From the NCBI GenBank assembly GCA_903995115.1, contig LR877155.1, forward strand, positions 622,501 to 686,500: a stretch of 64,000 nt of DNA, read 5' to 3'. This DNA comes from Angomonas deanei (taxonomy: Eukaryota; Euglenozoa; Kinetoplastea; Trypanosomatida; Trypanosomatidae). Shown in pieces: positions 56,402 to 64,000 of the stretch; positions within the stretch are counted from its first letter, which is position 1, and each line of letters opens with the position of its first letter. The notes below the pieces were generated by a model, which saw only the letters and a program-made list of their open reading frames with translations, had not been told where the DNA came from and made no database searches. The position numbers and the translations under genes were made by a program.

Positions 56402-59062
56402 ATGGGAAGGTTCGATTATCTCCTGGTAGGAGGAAGTAGTGAAGAGTCTAGCCAATCTGAGGCGTCCAACGACAATGAAAGCGAGGTAGACGCCCTTCTT
56501 CATAGTCCAGAACATGATGAAGAACAACAAGCTCACAACACGGAAGGCAGTGGGCAGTCTATAACGCACAGTTCCCCTGAGACGTCGTCTGAAAGGGGGG
56601 GAGAGCATCAGGAGGAGGTCGCTGAGACGCCCCGTAGTGAGCCACACTCCACACCTCGCGACAGTGAGAGTGATAGAGAACAGTCTGCGACCCACAGTTC
56701 AGCAGAAGTATCGCTCCCTGGCGCGGCCGAGCATCACGAAGAGGTCGCTGAGACGCCCCGTAGTGAGCCACACTCCACGCCTCGCGACAGTGCGTCTGAG
56801 AGTGATAGAGAACAGTCCGCGACCCACAGTTCAGCAGAAGTATCGCTCCTTGGCGCGGCCGAGCATCACGAAGAGGTCGCTGAGACGCCCCGTAGTGAGC
56901 CACACTCCACACCTCGCGACAGTGCGTCTGAGAGTGATAGAGAACAGTCTGCGACCCACAGTTCAGCAGAAGTATCGCTCCCTGGCGCGGCCGAGCATCA
57001 CGAAGAGGTCATTGCGACGCCCTGCAGTGAGAGTGATAGGGAACGGTCTGTATCAACGTATTCCGCCGGTGCACCAGTAGAGCACGGAGGAGAAGCGAAT
57101 GAATCTGTACTAGAGGAAACACCATCCCATTTAGTTTCCTGCGACGCAAATGATCATTCCTCACCTATAGCGGGTGGTGCCGTTCGTGGTCGTGATGTGG
57201 AGTCTTCTAGCCCCCCACCGCACGCTCCACAGAGTGTCGATGAGTACAGCACTTCCGACGACAGTGTGGACAATTCCTTCGCGATTCAGCAGAGCTCGTC
57301 GAGCGACGCGCACCTTGCTGTAGCTGAACCAGCACTCCCTGAAGCTCGGAACGACGATGTCATCGGGGGTAGTGCTCAGACCAACGTTGAGCCACAGGTA
57401 GCCTCCACTTCGGCAGAAACAAAAAGTAACTCTGTTAAGAAGGAGCCGAAAAAAAGTGGTATGGGTTGTCTCTTCTCTTTCTGCAAACGAAAAAAGAAAA
57501 GGGATGACGAGAGCGACGATGAACCGGCGGCGGTCGCTGCCGACGAAGTTTCTGTCCCTAACGCTTCCGCCTCCCCGTCTATTGTTTCCGTGAGAAGCCT
57601 CGTGCCGCTCTCCGCTCGTTATGAGGAGCCCCCACGCCGGGCCGTCTCAGAGTATGAAGAACGTTCCATTGAGGACAGCATTTTTGAGAAAGACAGTGTC
57701 GAAGAGAGTGGGGAATCTGTTTATTCGGAAGTAGTCGCGAGTGGTGCGCCCGATGCTGTTTCACCCCCGGTAGTCTCGCCCGAAAAGGCCTTTCCTCTTC
57801 ACGATCCGTTCGAGCCGGTAGACGATGAGTTAGTCCAGGGTTACGGCACGATGGGCGCTGCTGCTATTGCACCCGACGGAACCAACATTCCCCCCCCTGT
57901 CGAAGAAGTGGAACCGACTGTGTCCGATCATCGTGTGGGGGACCATTTTTCGGGTAGCATCGACGAACCAGAGGGCGAGAGTGTTGTGCCAGTCCACATA
58001 GACCGGGAACACGCCTCCTCCGACGGCAGTTTGAAAATAGCACGACAAGACAATAACAGCGAGGTGAGCGGGTTCAACCTACTCACGGATGCCCACCACC
58101 AGCCAATCTCCCCAATAGCGGCGAGCGACATGTTTCATCGCGTCTCCGACTACCAACAAGAGAACATTTCCCCCATGAAACAACGGATTCTTTTGGATTT
58201 GCGAGCCAAGGAGCGACGGGAGGAGGAAGAGCTGGCCAGGGAGTGGAAGGACTTGACATTCCAACCTGTCACCAACGCCAATCCCTCGGGAGCGGAGGAT
58301 TCCGCCATGGTTGGACGGCCCAGGAAAAGTGTCTATGACAGGCTGTACGATCAACGCCGGTCCTATGAACCGTTTTCTGAGGAGAGAGATCGACCAGATT
58401 CACGACGTAGGCTACCGAGCAGAAAACGCAAACCATCTGGTGAAAAGCGAGAAAGTGTATTTGATCGGTTGTACAGCCAGCGAAAAAGTAGTTCCCCGGC
58501 AAAAACCTCCCCACAGAAGGACCTTGTGGCAAAGCGGGCGAGTGTCCATGCGCGCTTGGAAAAAGTAGAGGAATCGCTCAACCTTGGTGAGCAAAAGCCC
58601 TTCACTGGTGTATCAAGTGGCGTCGGCGGGGAGGTGGCGGGAGATGGCATGAAATATCGAGCGAATAGCGCGTTTGAAGTGAAGTCGTCTTCCATATCTT
58701 TCGAACCGGTCAAGATTTCTTCTTCACAAAGTGACCCACCACCCGCGGACAAGTCTGTTGAGGAGTCTTCCGTATCTCAAAGTCGCTCCTCTTCTCGGTC
58801 GAGCAGCGTGAAGTCGAGCTCTTCAGAGTCCCGAAGCGGTTCTTCGTCAGCCTCGAGCAAAGAGGAGAGCAATTCTTCTCCTTCCCAGAGCCGCTCTTCT
58901 TCTCCCACGAGCAGCAGTAACACGGAGTCTTCGGGGTCTCGAGGCAGTTCTTCCTCTTCTTCTGAGTTGGCCCGGGACACCGATGAGGATCATGAGGATG
59001 AGGCAGGCTCACAGTCAACGGAAAGCAGCATTTTCACAATTGAACACGCAAAATCAACATAG
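56402..59062 (+). CDS. Ser/Glu-rich repeat protein with membrane-anchor-like and RLY-type cytoskeletal motifs
   Basis: The 886-residue protein, starting at the ATG at 56402 after a C/T tract and AG (about 56357), is largely disordered. Residues about 70-215 hold three to four tandem repeats of 42-44 residues (EVAETPRSEPHSTPRDSASE and then SDREQSATHSSAEVSL). Near 355-370 a segment GMGCLFSFCKRKKKR resembles an acylation/polybasic membrane-binding patch. Around 610-730 are motifs typical of kinetoplastid cytoskeletal proteins: LTFQPVTNANPS, SVYDRLYDQRRSYEP, SVFDRLYSQRKSSSP and SVHARLEKVEES. The last 100 residues are nearly all Ser with acidic and basic residues. I recognise no enzyme domain. Confidence 0.72.
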   Translation: MGRFDYLLVGGSSEESSQSEASNDNESEVDALLHSPEHDEEQQAHNTEGSGQSITHSSPETSSERGGEHQEEVAETPRSEPHSTPRDSESDREQSATHSSAEVSLPGAAEHHEEVAETPRSEPHSTPRDSASESDREQSATHSSAEVSLLGAAEHHEEVAETPRSEPHSTPRDSASESDREQSATHSSAEVSLPGAAEHHEEVIATPCSESDRERSVSTYSAGAPVEHGGEANESVLEETPSHLVSCDANDHSSPIAGGAVRGRDVESSSPPPHAPQSVDEYSTSDDSVDNSFAIQQSSSSDAHLAVAEPALPEARNDDVIGGSAQTNVEPQVASTSAETKSNSVKKEPKKSGMGCLFSFCKRKKKRDDESDDEPAAVAADEVSVPNASASPSIVSVRSLVPLSARYEEPPRRAVSEYEERSIEDSIFEKDSVEESGESVYSEVVASGAPDAVSPPVVSPEKAFPLHDPFEPVDDELVQGYGTMGAAAIAPDGTNIPPPVEEVEPTVSDHRVGDHFSGSIDEPEGESVVPVHIDREHASSDGSLKIARQDNNSEVSGFNLLTDAHHQPISPIAASDMFHRVSDYQQENISPMKQRILLDLRAKERREEEELAREWKDLTFQPVTNANPSGAEDSAMVGRPRKSVYDRLYDQRRSYEPFSEERDRPDSRRRLPSRKRKPSGEKRESVFDRLYSQRKSSSPAKTSPQKDLVAKRASVHARLEKVEESLNLGEQKPFTGVSSGVGGEVAGDGMKYRANSAFEVKSSSISFEPVKISSSQSDPPPADKSVEESSVSQSRSSSRSSSVKSSSSESRSGSSSASSKEESNSSPSQSRSSSPTSSSNTESSGSRGSSSSSSELARDTDEDHEDEAGSQSTESSIFTIEHAKST
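56612..57001 (+). repeat. Tandem 126/132/132-bp coding repeat
   Basis: Three units begin at 56612, 56738 and 56870 (lengths 126, 132, 132); a degenerate fourth begins at 57002. All keep the reading frame. Units 2 and 3 are nearly identical, suggesting recent unit duplication or conversion. Confidence 0.9.
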
Positions 59063-59166
59063 TTTTTTTCCCCCTTTTGTCCATCGTCCAACGAACCACT
59101 CCTAGTTCTGTCGAAAGATTTTTTTTTTGGCGCTGTTTCAATAACGAACCCCTTCTGTGTTTTGAC

Positions 59167-59197
59167 TTTCTCTTTCTCTCTCTCTCTCTTTTAACAG
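59167..59197 (+). other. Predicted trans-splice acceptor of the zinc-finger kinase gene
   Basis: A continuous C/T tract of about 25 bases (59167-59192) ends in AACAG at 59193-59197, nine bases before the ATG at 59207. The resulting leader would be very short. Confidence 0.65.
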
Positions 59198-59206
59198 TGG
59201 CGTCCA

Positions 59207-60592
59207 ATGAATTCAACGAGATGCTCCCAGTGTAGTAGTACGGAGGATGTTATCTTCTGTTTGATTTGCCGATCTCCTTTGTGCAATAGGTGTTGTGTGT
59301 GGCACTGTCCCAATCGCGCGGACATTGCTGTTTGTAAAAACTGTACTCTACCGCAACTGTGTTTCTCCTGTAGCCGATGTGAGCGTGAAATGAACTATAA
59401 TTACATGGAGTTTTTCTGTGAAATGTGTAGCAACGCCATTTGCTCCGACTGCGTGGAGTTTTCATTCGAACAAGGTGTTCTCAAGTGCGCCCGCTGCTGT
59501 GGAGTCCCTGTGGGACACGTCACGTGCCCAACGAGTATACAACCGTACGTCACGGAGACGATGCTGAACACGCTTCAGTTACCACTAAAAATCACCACCA
59601 TCCCTGTTGCAGGTCAGGGATCGTCCAAGTATCGCAAACTTAAAAATAGAGTGATCCTAGGAGAGGGCGCTCAGGGAACGGTCTACAAGTGTGAGACGGA
59701 GGACGGCGAGGTGGTCGCCGACAAGGAAATCATTTTTGATGATTTGGAGTTCTCTTCGTTTGAACAGCAATTAAGGCAAACGGAGCGCATCATGAGGTTG
59801 AACCATCCCCATCTCATCCGCTATTTAGATGTTATCCCCGGGCACCAACCCTTCCGACTCAACGTCATCATGCCCTACTACAATGAGGGAGATTTGCGAA
59901 ACTTTATTGAACGGCAACGTGCCCCGATACCGGAAGAAAAATTGTGCTCGATTGTGCTCCAAATTGCAGGGGCCCTGCAGTACCTACACAACCAAGACCC
60001 ACCTCTAATGCATTTGGATGTAAAACCGGAAAACATTCTGTTGCTGAACAACGAAGAACAGGTCCTCTTGATGGACTTGGATTTGTGTAGAACGGTGGAT
60101 GTTAGTGCTAGCGTGGTGAAGCGGGCCAACGAGCCGACGTACGAGTATACGGCACCGGAAATGGCGAGGAGCACCGGTACACCAAAGGCAGACGTTTTTA
60201 GTTTAGGTATTGTCACTTTTGTTCTGGCGACCTTTCCAGACATTCCGGCGAGTGAAAACGACAACAACGAGTTCGTCATGTTGTGCGATCACTCCTGGTC
60301 CTGGGATGCGGTAAAGAGAGCAGTAGCAAGAGATATTCGCAAAATTCGCAGTTACAAGTACTCTGATAGCCTCATCCATCTCATTGGGGACATGCTGGCT
60401 CGCTCCCCCAACGACCGACCCTCGTCGACGGAGGTGATTGAACGGTTAACGATGGCGATGGAGAAAAAAACTACTAGGAGGGTGAGGCGGCCTTCAGGGT
60501 GGATGAGTTTAAGATCATTTTGTGTTTCAACTGAACTACTTGTATTCTCGCTGTTATTGGTGTTGTGGGTGGGAGGTATTTTTTGTTTTTGA
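59207..60592 (+). CDS. Tail-anchored protein kinase with N-terminal zinc-finger region and altered HRD/DFG motifs
   Basis: The 461-residue protein starts with about 115 residues rich in C-x-x-C pairs (CSQC, CLIC, CNRCC, CKNC, CSRC, CEMC, CSDC, CARCC), consistent with two or three small zinc fingers of B-box/RING-like type. A kinase domain follows (about 147-420): GEGAQGTVYKCETE, Lys in VVADKEI, HLDVKPENILL in place of HRD, and LMDLDLCRTV in place of DFG. Key Lys and catalytic Asp are present; the DFG Phe and Gly are changed to L-D. The last 20 residues (STELLVFSLLLVLWVGGIFC) form a single membrane helix with no tail beyond it, so the kinase should face the cytosol on a membrane. Closest broad class is NEK/other; I cannot name a family. 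Confidence 0.85.
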   Translation: MNSTRCSQCSSTEDVIFCLICRSPLCNRCCVWHCPNRADIAVCKNCTLPQLCFSCSRCEREMNYNYMEFFCEMCSNAICSDCVEFSFEQGVLKCARCCGVPVGHVTCPTSIQPYVTETMLNTLQLPLKITTIPVAGQGSSKYRKLKNRVILGEGAQGTVYKCETEDGEVVADKEIIFDDLEFSSFEQQLRQTERIMRLNHPHLIRYLDVIPGHQPFRLNVIMPYYNEGDLRNFIERQRAPIPEEKLCSIVLQIAGALQYLHNQDPPLMHLDVKPENILLLNNEEQVLLMDLDLCRTVDVSASVVKRANEPTYEYTAPEMARSTGTPKADVFSLGIVTFVLATFPDIPASENDNNEFVMLCDHSWSWDAVKRAVARDIRKIRSYKYSDSLIHLIGDMLARSPNDRPSSTEVIERLTMAMEKKTTRRVRRPSGWMSLRSFCVSTELLVFSLLLVLWVGGIFCF

Positions 60593-60768
60593 TATTTTGC
60601 TTTTTGTCGTTCTCCAACTACCTTTGATCGCTGACTCTCTCTCTTTTTTATACTGCGCATTTTAGAATAGCGTTTTTTTTTTTAGTTTTTTTTTTCTTCC
60701 CGTCTGTTTACAAGTTAGTATTTTCACGTGCTTATTTTTGCATTCCAGTCTCCTATTCAACTATACAA

Positions 60769-62106
60769 ATGTCTGTTGATTTCACTTCAAAGGCAGTGGA
60801 GCTGTTCAAAAAGGCTGCCGACTATGACCAAAAAAAGGAGTACGAAGAGGCGTATCGCTGGTACATGGAGACGATCGACGTATTCATAACGGCAATGAAG
60901 TATGAAAACAAGAACCCGACCAAGAAAGAACTTCTACGCAAAAAAGTGACCGAGATTATGGAGCGAGCGGAGAAAATTAAGGAATACCTTGATAATAGCA
61001 AGGATGACCCTTCTGGTGGCGGTGGAAGCGGGGCGACCGCCCAGAAAACGGCTTCCGCGTCGAAAAAGGCCAAGGAGGACGACGACGATAAACAACGCAT
61101 GAAGAACGGTCTCGAGGGCGCCATCGTAAAAGTGAAGCCGAACGTCAAGTGGGACCAGGTGGCTGGCCTAGATGCTGCCAAAGAGGCACTGAAAGAGTGT
61201 GTCATCCTTCCGCAGAAGTTCCCTCAGCTGTTCACGGGCAACCGCAAGCCGTGGAGGGGCATTTTGCTCTATGGCCCCCCCGGTACGGGTAAGTCGTACT
61301 TGGCGAAGGCGGTGGCCACGGAGGGCGAAGGCACATTCTTCAGTGTTAGTAGTGCCGATCTGATGTCCAGGTGGCTCGGCGATTCGGAGAAGTTAGTCCG
61401 TAATTTGTTCGAAATGGCGCGTGACTCCTACAAGGAGACGGGGAAGTTATCCATTGTGTTCATTGATGAAATCGATTCACTGGTGTCGGCGCGTTCTGAC
61501 AGCGAAAATGACGCGTCCAGAAGAATCAAAACAGAGTTTCTCGTCCAAATGCAAGGCGTGGGTAACGACGACGAGGGCGTGCTGGTGCTGGCCGCCACGA
61601 ACATTCCTTGGGGTCTCGACAGTGCCATCCGCCGTCGTTTCCAGAGGAGAATCTACATCCCTCTCCCTGATATCCAGGCGAGACGGGTCATGTTCAAAAT
61701 TCACCTCGGCGACACCCCCAATACGCTGACGGAGGATGACTTCTTAGAGCTGGCCCGCCGGACGGAGAACTACTACTCCGGTAGTGATATTAACATTTGT
61801 GTCAGCAATGCGCTCATGGAGTGCGTGCGTACCCTCCAGGTGGCGACGCACTTCAAGCGGGTGACCGGCCCGGACCCGAAGGACCCCACCCGCACCGTCA
61901 ACAACCGACTCGTCCCCTGCTCACCAGGTGACCCGGATGCGTTCCCCATGACCGCACAGGAGATCACCGAACCCGAACTCCTCATGCCACTCCCAGTGAC
62001 GATGGAGGACTTCATTAAGGCACTGCGGGTCAGTAAACCGTCAGTGTCTGAGGCTGATATTCAGGAACATATCAAGTTTACAGCGGACTTCGGCCAAGAA
62101 GGCTAA
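60769..62106 (+). CDS. VPS4: AAA ATPase VPS4
   Basis: The 445-residue protein has an MIT domain (residues 1-78, with [20 protein letters not shown]), a Gly/Ser/Asp linker, then the AAA domain: [16 protein letters not shown], Walker [18 protein letters not shown] (about 168), Walker [15 protein letters not shown], arginine fingers in [15 protein letters not shown]. The VPS4 C-terminal helix region ([20 protein letters not shown]) closes it. VPS4 disassembles ESCRT-III at endosomes and in cytokinesis. Length and all motifs are normal. An AG at 60747-60748 lies 20 bases before the ATG. Confidence 0.97.
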   Translation: MSVDFTSKAVELFKKAADYDQKKEYEEAYRWYMETIDVFITAMKYENKNPTKKELLRKKVTEIMERAEKIKEYLDNSKDDPSGGGGSGATAQKTASASKKAKEDDDDKQRMKNGLEGAIVKVKPNVKWDQVAGLDAAKEALKECVILPQKFPQLFTGNRKPWRGILLYGPPGTGKSYLAKAVATEGEGTFFSVSSADLMSRWLGDSEKLVRNLFEMARDSYKETGKLSIVFIDEIDSLVSARSDSENDASRRIKTEFLVQMQGVGNDDEGVLVLAATNIPWGLDSAIRRRFQRRIYIPLPDIQARRVMFKIHLGDTPNTLTEDDFLELARRTENYYSGSDINICVSNALMECVRTLQVATHFKRVTGPDPKDPTRTVNNRLVPCSPGDPDAFPMTAQEITEPELLMPLPVTMEDFIKALRVSKPSVSEADIQEHIKFTADFGQEG

Positions 62107-62472
62107 CCTTTTTTTTTTTTTGACCTGTTCTGTTTTCATTTTTTTTTTTTTTTTGTTTGTTATTTGCGTTTTTCTTTTCTTCCTATTTTGGTTGTATTTA
62201 CCATTTTTGTTTTATCAACGAAAGTAAAGAGATTGATAAAAATGTAAATATAAAAAATTTTTTAAAGAAGTGTCCAGTCCGCGTGTTCAGAATTGCAATC
62301 AGTCTATGTTTTTTTATTTGCTTCGGCCTGTTTTCCTTTTCATTGAGGTTGTGGTTGCGTGTGAGTATTTTTTTTTTTTTTTTCCAACGTTTCTTCTTCT
62401 ACTCCTTTTTCAACACTAAAGTTTTTTTTTTTTTATTGTCATCTTTATTTCATCTAACAAAAGTTTATCGTC
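62107..62472. other. Intergenic, AT-rich
   Basis: No gene is visible in these 366 bases. Several T-runs (62110-62121, 62139-62154, 62368-62383, 62421-62434) precede the AG at 62462-62463 and the PFK ATG at 62473. Confidence 0.6.
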
Positions 62473-63933
62473 ATGGAAACTCGTAAGCGTGTTACCAGCA
62501 AGCTCGTCAAGAGCTACAATGCTCCCCTCTCCAACGTGACCCCCAAGGATCTTGTGGTGGACCGCCTTCCCGGCCGTAAGTACCCCAATCCTTCCCAAAA
62601 GCACATTGACCGCGGTGAGTATGATGATAAGATCCGCCACATCATGTACGACCCCAGACCCCAGGATGATAACGATTCCGAGTACCCCGTCTCCAGCAAC
62701 CCGTTGAAGTGCGAGTTGGCGCACCCCCGTAAGAACATCCACTTCAACCCCACCGAGACCACCTTCGGCGTTGTCACCTGCGGCGGTATTTGCCCCGGTC
62801 TCAATGATGTGATCCGCTCCATCGTCCTCGCCGGCACCACCCTGTACCACGTCAAGCGCGTCATTGGTTTCCGCTATGGCTACTGGGGTCTCTCCAAGGA
62901 GGGCAGCAAGACCGCCATCGAGCTCTCTCGCCCGTCCGTGACCCAGATTCACCGCTTCGGTGGTACGATTCTGGGCAGCTCCCGTGGCCCCCAGAGCCCC
63001 AAGGAGATGGTGGACACCCTCATCCGCATGGGCGTCAACGTCCTCTTCACCGTCGGTGGCGATGGTACCCAGCGTGGTGCCCTCACCATTTCCGAGGAGG
63101 CCAAGCGTCGCGGTGTGGATATTGCCGTCTTCGGTATCCCCAAGACGATTGATAACGATTTGTCCTTCTCTCACCGTACCTTTGGTTTCGAAACTGCCGT
63201 CGAGCAGGCTACCGCCGCCGTTCGCGCCGCCTACGCCGAGGCCGTTTCCTTGAACTACGGTGTGGGTATTGTGAAGCTGATGGGCCGTGAGAGTGGTTTT
63301 ATCGCCGCCCAGACTGCCGTCGCCAGTGCGCAGGCCAACCTGTGCCTCATCCCCGAGCGCCCACTTCCCAAGGAGACCGTCCTGCAACTCATAGAGCGCC
63401 GCTTTGCCTCCTCCAGAAACTGCGTTATTATCGTCGCCGAAGGGTTCGGTCAGGACTGGGTGGAGAACACCGGCGGTCACGATGCCTCTGGTAACAAGAA
63501 ACTTATCGATATCGGTGTCCTGCTGAAGAAGACTGTGGAGAAGTGGCTCAAGGAGAACAAGCAGCGCTATCCTCAGGGTACGTGCAAGTACATTGACCCC
63601 TCCTACATGGTCCGTGCCTGCCCTCCCTCCTCCAACGACGCCCTCTTCTGCGCCACCCTGGCCACTCTCGCCGTCCACGAGGCGATGGCCGGTGCCACCG
63701 GTTGCATTATCTCGATGCGGTACAACAACTACATTGTGGTCCCCATCAAGGCAGCCACCTCCGTCCGCCGTGTAGTGGACCTCCGCGGTCAGCTCTGGCG
63801 CCAGGTCCGTGAGATCACCGTCAGCCTCGGTGATGATCAAGCCACCAACGTTGAGCAGGACCTTCGCCGCGAACTGGAGGCGGTCACGCTGCAGAGGGAG
63901 CGACTTATCGAGAGACTCTCGGCAAAGATCTAA
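62473..63933 (+). CDS. PFK: ATP-dependent 6-phosphofructokinase, kinetoplastid type
   Basis: The 486-residue protein begins METRKRVTSKLVKSYNAPLS and matches the kinetoplastid PFK pattern throughout: HFNPTETTFGVVTCGGICPG, KRVIGFRYGYWGLSKEGSKT, FTVGGDGTQRGALTISEEAK, GIPKTIDNDLSFSHRTFGFE, GIVKLMGRESGFIAAQTAVA and YIDPSYMVRACPPSSNDALF. These enzymes use ATP although they are related to PPi-type PFKs, and act inside glycosomes. The last three residues are AKI; the T. brucei enzyme, as I recall it, ends in AKL, a PTS1. AKI is a weaker PTS1-like signal. Codon bias is strong, so expression is high. This gene is the best single evidence for the organism group. Confidence 0.97.
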   Translation: METRKRVTSKLVKSYNAPLSNVTPKDLVVDRLPGRKYPNPSQKHIDRGEYDDKIRHIMYDPRPQDDNDSEYPVSSNPLKCELAHPRKNIHFNPTETTFGVVTCGGICPGLNDVIRSIVLAGTTLYHVKRVIGFRYGYWGLSKEGSKTAIELSRPSVTQIHRFGGTILGSSRGPQSPKEMVDTLIRMGVNVLFTVGGDGTQRGALTISEEAKRRGVDIAVFGIPKTIDNDLSFSHRTFGFETAVEQATAAVRAAYAEAVSLNYGVGIVKLMGRESGFIAAQTAVASAQANLCLIPERPLPKETVLQLIERRFASSRNCVIIVAEGFGQDWVENTGGHDASGNKKLIDIGVLLKKTVEKWLKENKQRYPQGTCKYIDPSYMVRACPPSSNDALFCATLATLAVHEAMAGATGCIISMRYNNYIVVPIKAATSVRRVVDLRGQLWRQVREITVSLGDDQATNVEQDLRRELEAVTLQRERLIERLSAKI

Positions 63934-64000
63934 GCGCTAAGAGGACGCCCTCCGGCTCTTTTTTTTGTTTGTTTTGATCTTGCACGGGAGTTGACAACCG
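63934..64000. other. 3' flank of PFK
   Basis: There are 67 bases of untranslated sequence with a T-run (63960-63966); no further gene begins before the window ends. Confidence 0.6.

Noticed and set aside
62416-63840. A 474-codon frame antisense to PFK
   Set aside because: It is a shadow of the strongly C/G-biased codon use in PFK; composition is Gly/Asp/Val/Leu-rich without domains, and it opposes the array direction.
1-64000. tRNA, rRNA, snoRNA, spliced-leader genes, CRISPR, transposons or virus-like elements
   Set aside because: I read the gaps on both strands and saw no cloverleaf-like fold with box A/B, no reverse transcriptase or integrase frame, and no regularly spaced repeats. Small RNA genes could still be missed by eye.

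Overview
The window is nuclear DNA from a kinetoplastid protist (Euglenozoa). Three things support this. The ATP-dependent phosphofructokinase at the right end has the kinetoplastid form of the enzyme along its whole length. The genes run in two long, intron-free, same-strand arrays. Nearly every start codon follows a polypyrimidine tract and an AG a few to a few dozen bases upstream, as expected for spliced-leader trans-splicing of polycistronic transcripts. A DNAAF11/LRRC6 (dynein-arm assembly) gene argues for a motile flagellum. The sequence does not decide between a bodonid and a trypanosomatid. Gene spacing is tight (about 150-700 bp), and the gaps are AT-rich with many long A or T runs.

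Layout: positions 1-38168 carry 24 genes, all on the minus strand. From the strand switch leftwards they are COQ7, a short NAP-family protein, a BAR-like coiled-coil protein, a Ubl-like protein, a MAPKK-like kinase, enoyl-CoA hydratase, USP5, a Pro/Tyr-rich protein, two tandem acyltransferases, GINS subunit SLD5, a PPP1R21-like coiled-coil protein, an M1 aminopeptidase, glycerol-3-phosphate dehydrogenase, a PH-like protein, DNAAF11, dynamin, a large type-I surface glycoprotein, a treble-clef zinc protein, a DTW-domain tRNA-modifying enzyme, a CDK-like kinase, AIP1/WDR1, the ERG2 sterol isomerase and a truncated VIT-family transporter. At 38169-38518 lies a divergent strand-switch region with a GC-rich island and G-runs, the probable bidirectional Pol II start region. 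Positions 38519-64000 carry 17 plus-strand genes: aspartyl aminopeptidase, eL39, two tandem kinesins, an SCP-like phosphatase, an LPCAT-like acyltransferase, three hypothetical or cytoskeleton-like proteins, an N-myristoylatable cyclic-nucleotide phosphodiesterase, HSP20, two identical eL13 copies, a Ser/Glu-rich repeat protein, a zinc-finger tail-anchored kinase, VPS4 and PFK.

The genes do not form one pathway. Like most kinetoplastid arrays they mix housekeeping (translation, glycolysis, lipid and ubiquinone synthesis, replication), membrane traffic (dynamin, VPS4, BAR-like, PPP1R21-like), signalling (four kinases, a phosphodiesterase, a phosphatase) and cytoskeleton/flagellum genes.

Points of most interest: (i) an approximately 832 bp kinesin motor segment almost identical between two tandem genes whose ends differ, a sharp gene-conversion tract; (ii) a zinc-finger, tail-anchored kinase with altered HRD and DFG motifs; (iii) an Ig-like/mucin-like surface protein; (iv) a phosphodiesterase whose N-terminal region resembles the XRCC4/PAXX head fold; (v) four, perhaps five, single-base frame breaks in otherwise good genes, mostly at short homopolymers, which look more like assembly errors than biology. 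I saw no convincing mobile element, tRNA, rRNA or CRISPR array.
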